Below, piece after piece: positions 42,833-54,156 of a stretch of DNA of 64,000 nucleotides (position 1 is its first letter; each line of letters starts with the position of its first letter). The translations under genes were made by a program, and so were the position numbers. The notes beneath the pieces are model-generated. The model was not told the origin of the DNA. It saw only the letters and a program-made list of their open reading frames with translations, and did not search any database. Source of the stretch: Corynebacterium lemuris (GTDB taxonomy: Bacteria > Actinomycetota > Actinomycetes > Mycobacteriales > Mycobacteriaceae); NCBI RefSeq assembly GCF_024919295.1, contig NZ_JANWTC010000003.1, positions 186,001-250,000 on the forward strand, given 5' to 3'.

Positions 42833-43180
42833 ATGACCAACATGACCGTGCTCCCAGTCCCGGAAGCGGCACCCGCCCCCGATCCCTCCCGCCCCCGGCC
42901 CGCGGTCGCGCGGCTGCTGCAGGGCGACGGAGCGAACCTCATCACCTTCGCCTTCGCCCCCGGCCAGAACCTGCCCGACCACCGCTCCGCACACCCCATC
43001 ACCGTGCAGTGCCTGGAGGGTGCGCTGGACTTCACCTGCGGCGAGGAGACGGTGCCCATGACGCCGGGCACCGTCATCCACCTGCGCGAGCAGATCACCC
43101 ACCGCGTCGACTGCCCCGAGGATGCCCCTGAGCGCAGCGTCCTGCTGCTGACCATGCTCACCGGTGAGCGTCATGGCTGA
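42833..43180 (+). CDS. small cupin-domain protein
   Basis: 115-residue single cupin_2 barrel. Residues about 28-110 include ANLITFAFAPGQNLPDHRSA, ITVQCLEGALDFTCGEE, VPMTPGTVIHLREQITHRVD. Possible metal ligands are His48, His52 and the late His in THRVDCPE. Such proteins often sense or process small ligands; here it is translated just ahead of deoD, overlapping it by 8 nt, so it may act in nucleoside metabolism. ATG 42833. Divergent from rimM, with 31 nt between starts. Confidence 0.8.
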   Translation: MTNMTVLPVPEAAPAPDPSRPRPAVARLLQGDGANLITFAFAPGQNLPDHRSAHPITVQCLEGALDFTCGEETVPMTPGTVIHLREQITHRVDCPEDAPERSVLLLTMLTGERHG

Positions 43181-43883
43181 AACCCCGCACATCAACCCCG
43201 GCGGGGCACCCATCGCGAAGACGGTGCTCATGCCGGGAGATCCCCTGCGCGCCAAATTCATCGCGGAGAACTACCTGGAGGATGTCGTCCAGTTCAACTC
43301 GGTGCGCAACATGCTCGGTTTCACCGGCACGTGGCACGGCCATGAGGTCTCCGTGATGGGCTCGGGCATGGGCATCCCCTCGGCCTCGCTCTACGCCCAC
43401 GAACTCATCCACGTCTTCGGCGCGGAGAAACTGGTGCGCGTCGGCTCCTGCGGCGCGATGCAACCCGATCTGGACCTCTACGAGATCATCGTCGCCCAGG
43501 GCGCCTGCACCGATTCGCGCTTCCTCGCCCAGTACAACCTGCCCGGCACCTTCGCCCCCATCGCCTCCTGGAAACTGCTCCGGGCCTTCACCGATGAGGC
43601 CGCCCGCCAGGGCGTGGACGTCCACGTGGGCAACATCCTGTCCTCGGACGTCTTCTACAACGCTGATGACACCGCCAGCCGCCGCTGGGCCGGGATGGGG
43701 GTGCTCGCCGTGGAGATGGAGTCCGCCGGCATCTACGCCGTCGCCGCCGACGCGGGGGTCGCCGCCCTCGGTGTGTTCACCGTCTCCGACAACATCGTCA
43801 CGGGCACGGCCACCTCGGCGGCCGAACGCGAAACCGCCTTCACCCGGATGATGGAGCTGGCTCTTCCCCTGGCCGCGGTCTGA
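43173..43883 (+). CDS. deoD: purine nucleoside phosphorylase (DeoD type)
   Basis: Phosphorolysis of purine (deoxy)nucleosides to base plus (deoxy)ribose 1-phosphate. The 236-residue product matches the hexameric DeoD family: TPHINPGGAPIAKTVLMPGD, PLRAKFIAENYLEDVVQFN, NMLGFTGTWHGHEVSVMGSG, MGIPSASLYAHELI, VRVGSCGAMQ, VLAVEMESAGIYAVAA and the catalytic Asp region TVSDNIVTG. ATG 43173 gives the family N-terminus; it overlaps the cupin gene. The 3' end overlaps the convergent mutase by 44 nt. Confidence 0.94.
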   Translation: MAETPHINPGGAPIAKTVLMPGDPLRAKFIAENYLEDVVQFNSVRNMLGFTGTWHGHEVSVMGSGMGIPSASLYAHELIHVFGAEKLVRVGSCGAMQPDLDLYEIIVAQGACTDSRFLAQYNLPGTFAPIASWKLLRAFTDEAARQGVDVHVGNILSSDVFYNADDTASRRWAGMGVLAVEMESAGIYAVAADAGVAALGVFTVSDNIVTGTATSAAERETAFTRMMELALPLAAV

Positions 43884-45414
43884 GCAGCTCCGCCAGCTCC
43901 GCGCGCAGCACCTCCAGCCGCTCCTGCCCTGCCGCCCGCGAATCGTTGATGACCTCGAGGTAGCACTTGAGCTTCGGTTCCGTTCCGGAAGGCCGGATGA
44001 TGACCCGGTCATCGGCCTCCGTGGCCAGCAGCAGTCCGCTGGTCGGGGGCAGGCCCCCATACCCTGCGGACAGATCGACGACGCGGGTGACCGGGGCGGC
44101 GCCGATGACCGTGGGTGGTGCCGCCACCAGGCGGGCCAGCAGCTCCGGGGCCTGCGTGGTGCGCAGCGTCAGCGGCGCGGTGAGGTACCAACCGAAATGC
44201 CCCGCGATCTCAGCGAGCAGGTCCTCAAGGTTCGCCCGGGAGGCCAGTTCCGCCACCCGCAGGCAGGCGGTGATGCCGTCCTTGTCCGCCACCGCCCGCG
44301 GATCGGTGCAGTAACCGAGGGCCTCCTCGTAGCCGTATACCAGCCCCGGCACCCGGGCGATCCACTTGAAGCCGGTCAACGTCGTCTCATGCGCCAGGCC
44401 GTGGTGGGCCGCGATACGCCCCAGCAGGCGGGAGGAGACGATGGAGGAGGCCAGCACGCCCCGCTCCGTGCGGGCGGCGATCTCCCAACCGAGCAGGGCT
44501 CCAACCTCATCGCCACTGAGCCGGCGCCAGCCGCTTTCCCCGGGCACAGCCACCGAGCAGCGGTCCGCATCCGGGTCCACCGCCAGAATCAGCCGCGCCC
44601 CGACCCGGTCAGCTGTGGCATACGCCAGATCCAGGGCACCGGGCTCCTCCGGGTTGGGGAACCGGACCGTGGGAAAATCCGGGTCCGGCCGGTGCTGCTC
44701 CACCACCGGGTGGACGTCACGGAAACCAGCGCGGGCCAGGGCCTCGGCGAGCACCCCACCACCCACCCCGTGCAGGGCGGTGACCACGATGGGCAGGTCG
44801 TGGACGGGGGCATCGACAAGTGTGGCCGCCCGGGTGAGATATTCCTCAAGCACGTCGACCTGCTCAATATTGTCGGTGGACCGGGGCACCTCATCAGCCC
44901 AGCCCACGGCCTCGATCGCGGCGGCGATCCTCATATCGGCCGGCGGGATGATCTGGCTGCCGCTGCAATCATAGACCTTGTAGCCGTTGTCACCGGCCGG
45001 GTTATGCGAGGCGGTGATCATCACCGCGGCATCCGCCCCCAGGTGCCGCAGCGCGAAGGCGGTGACCGGGGTGGGCAGCTGTGCGGGCAGGAGCAGCACC
45101 CGGATCCCGGCCGCGGAGAGCACCTCCGCGGTCACCTGCCGGAAATCGGCGGAACCATGCCGGGCATCACAGCCCAGCACGACCCGGGTACCCGGGCCCA
45201 GCCAGGCGGCCAGGCCCGCGGTTGTACGGGTGACGGTGGCGATGTTCATCGCCGACTCCCCTGCCCCCACCGGCCCGCGGATCCCGGCGGTGCCGAAGAG
45301 CAGGGGCCCGACGAACCGGTCCACCAGCTGTGGTGACTCCTCCGCCAGCCAGCCCAGCACCTCGGCGCGGGTGGCCGGATCAGGGTCGTGGGCGGCCCAC
45401 TGCGCCGGGTCCAT
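43840..45414 (-). CDS. phosphohexomutase-superfamily mutase (likely phosphopentomutase/phosphoglucomutase)
   Basis: 524-residue alpha-D-phosphohexomutase. Domain blocks: LLFGTAGIRGPVGAGESAMN (active-site start), the phosphoserine loop in MITASHNPAGDNGYKVYD, the metal loop LAVDPDADRCSVAVP, and the C-terminal phosphate-binding RPSGTEPKLKCYLEV. Annotated relatives are called PmmB or phospho-sugar mutase. Its place next to deoC and opposite deoD suggests it converts (deoxy)ribose 1-phosphate to the 5-phosphate for DeoC, since no DeoB is seen. ATG 45414 lies 5 nt after the deoC stop. The choice of substrate is inference. Confidence 0.88.
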   Translation of the reverse strand: MDPAQWAAHDPDPATRAEVLGWLAEESPQLVDRFVGPLLFGTAGIRGPVGAGESAMNIATVTRTTAGLAAWLGPGTRVVLGCDARHGSADFRQVTAEVLSAAGIRVLLLPAQLPTPVTAFALRHLGADAAVMITASHNPAGDNGYKVYDCSGSQIIPPADMRIAAAIEAVGWADEVPRSTDNIEQVDVLEEYLTRAATLVDAPVHDLPIVVTALHGVGGGVLAEALARAGFRDVHPVVEQHRPDPDFPTVRFPNPEEPGALDLAYATADRVGARLILAVDPDADRCSVAVPGESGWRRLSGDEVGALLGWEIAARTERGVLASSIVSSRLLGRIAAHHGLAHETTLTGFKWIARVPGLVYGYEEALGYCTDPRAVADKDGITACLRVAELASRANLEDLLAEIAGHFGWYLTAPLTLRTTQAPELLARLVAAPPTVIGAAPVTRVVDLSAGYGGLPPTSGLLLATEADDRVIIRPSGTEPKLKCYLEVINDSRAAGQERLEVLRAELAELLRPRPGEEPAPSSG

Positions 45415-45419
45415 GGCGG

Positions 45420-46070
45420 CTAGAGTCCGGACAGGACGGCGGCCGAGGCGGAGCAGCCCAGGCGGGTGGCGCCGGCCGCGAACATCGCGAGCGCGGTTTC
45501 CGTGTCGCGGATTCCGCCGGATGCCTTGATACCCAGGCGGCCACCGACTGCGGCGGCCATGATCTCGACGGCGTGGACGCTGGCCCCGCCGGCGGGGTGG
45601 AAACCGGTGGAGGTCTTGACGAAGTCCGCTCCGGCGCGCTCCGCAGCCAGGCAGCACTGGGTGATCTGGTGGTCGGAGAGCACCGCGGTCTCCAGGATCA
45701 CCTTGAGCACCGCGCCTGGGACGGCGTCGCGCACGGCGCGGATATCCGATTCCACGGCCTCGAATTCGTGCTCCATGACGAAGGAGAGGTTGAGCACCAT
45801 GTCCACCTCATCAGCGCCGGTGCTCACCGCCAGGGCCGCCTCAGCCGCCTTGATATGGCTGTGGTGCGCGCCGGAGGGGAAACCGCACACGGTGGCCACC
45901 TTCATCTTCTCCGGGGCCGTGACCGGCAGCCGGGAGGGCGAGACACACACGGAATACACGCCGAGTTCCTCCGCCTCCCTGATCAGCGCCGCGATATCCG
46001 CGGGGGTGGCCTCCGGCTTGAGCAGGGTGTGGTCGATGGACTGGGCGAGTCTGGCACGGGTGAGGGTCAT
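45420..46070 (-). CDS. deoC: deoxyribose-phosphate aldolase
   Basis: Splits 2-deoxyribose 5-phosphate to acetaldehyde and glyceraldehyde 3-phosphate. The 216-residue TIM barrel has [68 protein letters not shown], the Schiff-base Lys in [14 protein letters not shown] and the second Lys in [14 protein letters not shown] 46070. Upstream of the mutase gene with which it shares an operon. Confidence 0.95.
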   Translation of the reverse strand: MTLTRARLAQSIDHTLLKPEATPADIAALIREAEELGVYSVCVSPSRLPVTAPEKMKVATVCGFPSGAHHSHIKAAEAALAVSTGADEVDMVLNLSFVMEHEFEAVESDIRAVRDAVPGAVLKVILETAVLSDHQITQCCLAAERAGADFVKTSTGFHPAGGASVHAVEIMAAAVGGRLGIKASGGIRDTETALAMFAAGATRLGCSASAAVLSGL

Positions 46071-46271
46071 GCCTCAGTTCTAGCCCATCTGCTCGTGGAT
46101 GAGGGCAGGTCGGATGAATTTCTCCTCCCCCTACGGCGATACCGGGTGTAACCGCTCCGCGCCAGGCTGTCCACAGGCCCAGGGACAGGGTGAGCTTGTC
46201 ACCCATCCCGCCGTCACGCTGGATCCCGATAATATCGACCGTGTCCATGCGCCCCATCCCAGGGAGAACAC

Positions 46272-46664
46272 ATGCTTCTCGACGCCGCCGCCCGCGCCGC
46301 CACCTTCGCTTACGCCCCCTACAGCCACTTCCCCGTCGGCGCAGCCGTGCTGACCTCGAGCGGGCAGCTGTTCACCGGCTGCAACGTGGAGAACGCCGCC
46401 TTCGGGGAGACGATCTGTGCAGAACGCAACGCCGTGACCACGATGGTCGCGGCGGGTTTCCGGGAGATCGACACTGTCGCGGTGGTCGGCGGGGATGAGC
46501 CCTGCTGGCCCTGCGGGGCATGCCGCCAGGTGCTCGCCGAATTCGGCTGCCGACGCGTCGTGGTCACGGGCCCGGACGGGCCCCTCGAGGTGGATTTCAC
46601 AGACTTGCTCCCCCACTCCTTCGGCGGGCCCAGAGACCTGTCCCTTCACCTGGGAGATACCTGA
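46272..46664 (+). CDS. cdd: cytidine deaminase
   Basis: Deaminates cytidine and deoxycytidine. The 130-residue product has YAPYSHFPVGAAVLTSSG, the catalytic TICAERNAV (C-A-E with zinc Cys and Glu proton shuttle) and PCWPCGACRQVLAEFG with two further zinc Cys. GGGAG lies upstream of ATG 46272. It lies near deoC, the mutase and deoD, completing a nucleoside-salvage set. About 200 nt of non-coding sequence separates it from the divergent deoC start. Confidence 0.95.
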   Translation: MLLDAAARAATFAYAPYSHFPVGAAVLTSSGQLFTGCNVENAAFGETICAERNAVTTMVAAGFREIDTVAVVGGDEPCWPCGACRQVLAEFGCRRVVVTGPDGPLEVDFTDLLPHSFGGPRDLSLHLGDT

Positions 46665-46688
46665 TCAGACCTGCACCCCGGAATGAGA

Positions 46689-46717
46689 ACAACCCCGTCC
46701 GAAATGGACGGGGTTGT
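46689..46717. terminator. bidirectional terminator between cdd and rpsP
   Basis: ACAACCCCGTCC (46689-46700), loop GAAAT, GGACGGGGTTGT (46706-46717): perfect 12-bp stem 25 nt after cdd and 14 nt after the rpsP stop. The minus-strand tail begins TCTCATTCC. Confidence 0.82.
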
Positions 46718-46730
46718 GGATCAGAGTCGT

Positions 46731-47255
46731 TTACTCAGCGGTCTCCTCGGCAGACTCCTCAGCCGGGGCCTCCTCAGCAGCCTCTGCCTCAGCCTTGGCA
46801 GCCTCCTCGGCGGCAGCCTTCTCAGCGGCCTCCTTCTCAGCAGCAGCCTTGGCCTCGGCCTCTTCCTTGGCCTTGCGCTTCTTCTCGGTGACAGCCTCGA
46901 CGGAGGGGCCGTCGTTGGCCTCAGCCAGCGCCTGGTTGAACAGGTCGAGCTTGGACGGCTTCTCCTCGGCCACCTTCAGGGTGCCCTCGGCGCCCTCGAT
47001 GCCCTTGAACTTCTGCCAGTCGCCGGTCACCTTGAGCAGGGCCTGGACGGACTCGGTCGGCTGCGCGCCGACAGCGAGCCAGTACTGCGCACGCTCAGAG
47101 TCGATCTTGATGATGGACGGGTCCTGCTTCGGCTCGTAGGTACCGATGTTCTCGATGACCTTGCCGTCGCGGCGGGTGCGGGCATCGGCGATGACGACGC
47201 GGTAGTGCGGGGTACGGATCTTACCGATACGCTGCAGCTTGATCTTGACAGCCAT
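46731..47255 (-). CDS. rpsP: 30S ribosomal protein S16 with long acidic C-terminal extension
   Basis: The first 85 residues are canonical S16 ([59 protein letters not shown]). From about residue 100 comes a tail of roughly 75 residues rich in Ala, Glu and Lys ([20 protein letters not shown]), ending [14 protein letters not shown], so the product has 174 residues against about 80-90 in E. coli. Long S16 tails are known in actinobacteria. ATG 47255 has AAGGAG 6 nt upstream. It is separated from rimM-trmD by the nucleoside genes. Confidence 0.96.
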   Translation of the reverse strand: MAVKIKLQRIGKIRTPHYRVVIADARTRRDGKVIENIGTYEPKQDPSIIKIDSERAQYWLAVGAQPTESVQALLKVTGDWQKFKGIEGAEGTLKVAEEKPSKLDLFNQALAEANDGPSVEAVTEKKRKAKEEAEAKAAAEKEAAEKAAAEEAAKAEAEAAEEAPAEESAEETAE

Positions 47256-47394
47256 GGGGGCTCCTTTAAAGTCACTGGGCAGTTCAGGCATCCGTCACGG
47301 ATTCGACGGACCGGTTCAACCCTTGGGTTTAACCTGCGTGTGACATTGCCGGCCGACCATGGTCGGTGACGGTGCTACGCAGGAACGCGTAACA

Positions 47395-48513
47395 CTATAC
47401 GGGCTGTCTGCCCGTTTCCGGAAATTCCCGCCCCTCCGCGACATAAGGGCAGGTCGGATCGGAGGCGAAAGGGTCACCGCTGACGGCATAGGCGGCGGCC
47501 CGGGAGCCTCCGCAGAGGCCGGCGAATTCGCAGGTTGTGCATCCGCCCGTCCATGTCGAGGGATCCCGCAGCCGCCGGAGTACCGGGGACTGCGCGTAGA
47601 TCTCCGGCAACGGACTTTCCCGGATGTTCCCGCAGTGCACCGGCAGTAACCTGTCGGGGCGGACGTCCCCGGCCGGACCGATGACCACGAGACCGCTGCC
47701 CGCGTTGACCACCAGGGGTGGTCTGGGTCTGCGCGGTGCCGCCGGGCGTGCCCCCAGAAGCCGGGTGGTCTCGGCGGTGAGGCGGCGGTGGAGTTCCCCT
47801 CCTTCATGGTCCACCCCCTGCGTGCGCTGGTGGAACACCCGCCGGAACTGGGGTGCGTCGGTGGCCTCGACGGCAATCCGGTCCGAGACGTCACGGAGCC
47901 AGTGCAGGACATCCTGATGTTCCGCTGCAGTCAGGTCACACCGGCCGGTGCCGCGGTCCGTGGGGACGAGGAGGGAGACGTTCCACTGCCTGGCACCCAG
48001 GCCGATGACTCGGGCGAGCAGGGCAGGCGCCTCCGCCAGGTTTCCGGGGGTCAGCGTCGAGTTGATCTGCAACCGCAGGCCGGCGAGGGTGGCCTCCCGG
48101 GCGGCCCTGAGGGTCCGGTCAAAGGCGCCGGGTGCGTCGTGGAACTGATCATGGGTGCCAGCTGCCGCGCCGTCCAGGGTGAGCGCCAGGGTCGTCACAC
48201 CCGCGGCATGCAGCTCGGTGAGTTTTCTCCGGTCCAGCCCCGGCGCCACCGGGAGGCTGAGGGAGATCTCCAGCCCGAGGCCGGTGCCGTGGCGGATCAG
48301 TTCCGTCAGGTCACCGCGTCCGAGAAGGTCCGGGCCGGTGAGCACCACCCGTGGACGGGACCGGTGCCAGGTGGCGAGGGAGTCGAACAGGGCGCGCCCC
48401 TCGTCGGTGTCCAACTCCCCGGGGTGTCCGGCCCGGTTCACCTCCCAGACGACGATGAGGGGTGTGACGTGGATGTCGTGCCGGACCGGCCGGGACGTGT
48501 GGCTTCCAGTCAT
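47395..48513 (-). CDS. radical SAM/SPASM-family protein lacking the CX3CX2C motif
   Basis: 372-residue protein whose sequence follows TIGR04053-like radical SAM/SPASM proteins: PLIVVWEVNRA, HPGELDTDEG, ALTLDGAAAGTHDQFH, LQINSTLTPGNLAEAP, WNVSLLVPTDRG, AEHQDVLHWLRDVS. In those proteins WEVTRA is followed by the cluster-binding C-x3-C-x2-C; here Ala28 runs directly into GHPGEL, so the motif is missing without a frameshift. The SAM-contacting LTGGDP is also changed, to LTGPDL (58-63). The SPASM domain keeps Cys294, 325, 328, 334 and 355 (HCGN, CTTCEFAGLC, TCPYV). So it likely binds an auxiliary Fe-S cluster but cannot do radical SAM chemistry. ATG 48513. The ffh terminator lies just upstream; a TATGGT before the ATG could serve a leaderless mRNA. 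Confidence 0.85.
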   Translation of the reverse strand: MTGSHTSRPVRHDIHVTPLIVVWEVNRAGHPGELDTDEGRALFDSLATWHRSRPRVVLTGPDLLGRGDLTELIRHGTGLGLEISLSLPVAPGLDRRKLTELHAAGVTTLALTLDGAAAGTHDQFHDAPGAFDRTLRAAREATLAGLRLQINSTLTPGNLAEAPALLARVIGLGARQWNVSLLVPTDRGTGRCDLTAAEHQDVLHWLRDVSDRIAVEATDAPQFRRVFHQRTQGVDHEGGELHRRLTAETTRLLGARPAAPRRPRPPLVVNAGSGLVVIGPAGDVRPDRLLPVHCGNIRESPLPEIYAQSPVLRRLRDPSTWTGGCTTCEFAGLCGGSRAAAYAVSGDPFASDPTCPYVAEGREFPETGRQPV

Positions 48514-48529
48514 GCCCTACACCATAAAC

Positions 48530-48558
48530 GGAAAAACCCCGCTGGTGCGGGGTTTTCC
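48530..48558 (-). terminator. terminator downstream of ffh
   Basis: AAAACCCCGC (48533-48542), loop TGGT, GCGGGGTTTT (48547-48556). It begins 8 nt after the ffh stop and runs leftward into TTTTTCCG. It sits between ffh and the radical SAM-like gene. Confidence 0.85.
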
Positions 48559-48565
48559 CATACTG

Positions 48566-50185
48566 TTACTTCTTGCCGCCCTGGCCAAAGTCGAGGTTGT
48601 CCAGGTCGATGTTCTCCATGCCCTTGGGCAGTTTCGGCATGCCGGGGATGTTGGGCATGCCCGGCATACCGCCGCCGCCCATCTGCTGCTGCATCTGCTG
48701 CAGCTGCGCCATGTCCGGCATCCCGGGCATTCCGCCCGGCATGCCCGGCATCTGCGGCTGCCGCATCGGCTTGCGCTTGCCGCCCTTGCCCTTGCGGCCC
48801 TTGGGCCGCTTCTTGGTCGCGGAGCGCTGCATGCCACCGCCGGGCATGCCGAACTGGCCGGCCATCTTGCCCATCATCTTTTTCGCCTCGAAGAAACGCT
48901 CAACGAGCTGGTTGACGTCCGTGACGGTCACGCCGGAACCGCCGGCGATACGCTTGCGGCGGGAGGCGTTGAGGATCTTCGGGTCGTCGCGTTCTGCGGG
49001 GGTCATGCCGCGGATGATCGCCTGGATGCGGTCGAGATGCTTCTCGTCGACCATGTCGGCCATCTCGTTCATCTGTTTGCCGCCGGGCAGCATCTTGAGG
49101 ATGTTGCCGATCGGCCCCATGCGGCGGATCATGAGCATCTGGTCGAGGAAGTCCTCGAGAGTGAGCTCGCCGGTGGTCAGCTTGGCGGCGGTCTCCTCGG
49201 CCTTCTGCTGGTCGAGGACCTGCTCCGCCTGCTCGATCAGGCTGAGGACGTCACCCATGCCGAGGATGCGGCTGGCCATGCGCTCGGGGTGGAAGACATC
49301 GAAGTCCTCGAGCTTCTCGCCGGTGGAGGCGAACATGATCGGCTTGCCGGTGACCTCACGGATCGACAGGGCCGCACCACCGCGGGCGTCGCCGTCGAGC
49401 TTGGTCAGGACGACACCGGTGAAGTCGACGCCGTCACGGAAGGCCTCGGCGGTGTTGACCGCATCCTGGCCGATCATCGCGTCGATGACGAAGAGGACCT
49501 CGTCGGGGTTGACGGCGTCGCGGATGTTGCGCGCCTGGGTCATCAGGGTCTCGTCGATGCCGAGACGGCCGGCGGTATCGACGATGACCACGTCGTGCTG
49601 GGTGCGGCCGGCCTCCGCAATGCCGGCCTGCGCCACGGCGACCGGGTCGCCGTGGGAGGTGCCCATCTCATGCTCGTGGGAGTCGATGGAGGTGCCCGGG
49701 TCGGGGGCGAAGGTGGGTACGCCGGCACGCTCACCGACGATCTGCAGCTGCTGGACCGCACCGGGGCGCTGCAGGTCACAGGCCACCAGCATGGGGGTGT
49801 GCCCCTGCTTGGTCAGGTGCTTGGCCAGCTTGCCGGCGAGTGTGGTCTTACCGGCACCCTGAAGGCCGGCGAGCATGATGACGGTCGGCGGGGTCTTAGC
49901 CAGCTGGAGGCGGCGGGTCTCGCCACCGAGGATCTCGACGAGCTCCTCATTGACGATCTTGACCACCTGCTGGGCAGGGTTGAGGGCCTCGGAGACCTCG
50001 GAACCGGCGGCGCGTTCCTTGATCTTCTTGATGAAGGCGCGGACAACCGGCAGGGAGACATCCGCCTCCAGCAGGGCGAGTCGGATCTCCCTGGCGGTGG
50101 CGTTGATGTCCGCCTCGGTCAGCTTGCCTTTGCCACGGAGCCCGGTGAGGGCACCGGTGAGGCGCTCTGAAAGAGACTCAAACAC
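48566..50185 (-). CDS. ffh: signal recognition particle protein Ffh (SRP54)
   Basis: GTPase of SRP that delivers membrane proteins to FtsY. The 539-residue product has the N domain (MFESLSERLTGALTGLRGKG), G domain with GLQGAGKTTLAGKLA, CDLQRPGAVQQL, VDTAGRLGID, VLTKLDGDARGG, and the Met-rich M domain. The extreme C-terminus is unusually Met/Gly/Pro-rich (MPGMPGGMPGMPDMAQLQQM and beyond), a low-complexity tail. GTG 50185. Its receptor gene ftsY lies 4 kb upstream on the same strand. Confidence 0.97.
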   Translation of the reverse strand: MFESLSERLTGALTGLRGKGKLTEADINATAREIRLALLEADVSLPVVRAFIKKIKERAAGSEVSEALNPAQQVVKIVNEELVEILGGETRRLQLAKTPPTVIMLAGLQGAGKTTLAGKLAKHLTKQGHTPMLVACDLQRPGAVQQLQIVGERAGVPTFAPDPGTSIDSHEHEMGTSHGDPVAVAQAGIAEAGRTQHDVVIVDTAGRLGIDETLMTQARNIRDAVNPDEVLFVIDAMIGQDAVNTAEAFRDGVDFTGVVLTKLDGDARGGAALSIREVTGKPIMFASTGEKLEDFDVFHPERMASRILGMGDVLSLIEQAEQVLDQQKAEETAAKLTTGELTLEDFLDQMLMIRRMGPIGNILKMLPGGKQMNEMADMVDEKHLDRIQAIIRGMTPAERDDPKILNASRRKRIAGGSGVTVTDVNQLVERFFEAKKMMGKMAGQFGMPGGGMQRSATKKRPKGRKGKGGKRKPMRQPQMPGMPGGMPGMPDMAQLQQMQQQMGGGGMPGMPNIPGMPKLPKGMENIDLDNLDFGQGGKK

Positions 50186-50226
50186 TAGGACACTCTCCCT
50201 GCGATCGACGTTTCAACTCCCTCATG

Positions 50227-54010
<3,784 letters not shown>

Positions 54011-54045
54011 TTACCTGTTGCCCGACAGGTTGTCGGACACGGAAC

Positions 54046-54088
54046 TAACTATAGAGCTATCGAAACCATTCCGGTAGAGCGACAGAAA
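54046..54088 (-). promoter_or_regulatory. two AmtR-like boxes upstream of amtB
   Basis: On the minus strand TTTCGATAGCTCTATAGTTA (54065 to 54046) fits the remembered AmtR consensus tttCTAT-N6-AtAG except for one base. A second, weaker copy TTTCTGTCGCTCTACCGGAA (54088 to 54069) shares 13 of 20 positions and lies 23 nt away, about two helical turns. Both precede the amtB ATG by 52-95 nt. AmtR binding is inference. Confidence 0.6.
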
Positions 54089-54111
54089 ACTTTTTCCCCC
54101 GGAAACGACGA

Positions 54112-54133
54112 ACGCCGCCCCGGAGGGCGGCGT
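54112..54133 (-). terminator. terminator downstream of ftsY
   Basis: ACGCCGCCC (54112-54120), loop CGGA, GGGCGGCGT (54125-54133). It starts 23 nt after the ftsY stop; the minus-strand tail reads TCGTCGTTTCC. Confidence 0.75.
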
Positions 54134-54156
54134 GTCTCAGATGGCGGGCCCGGGAT

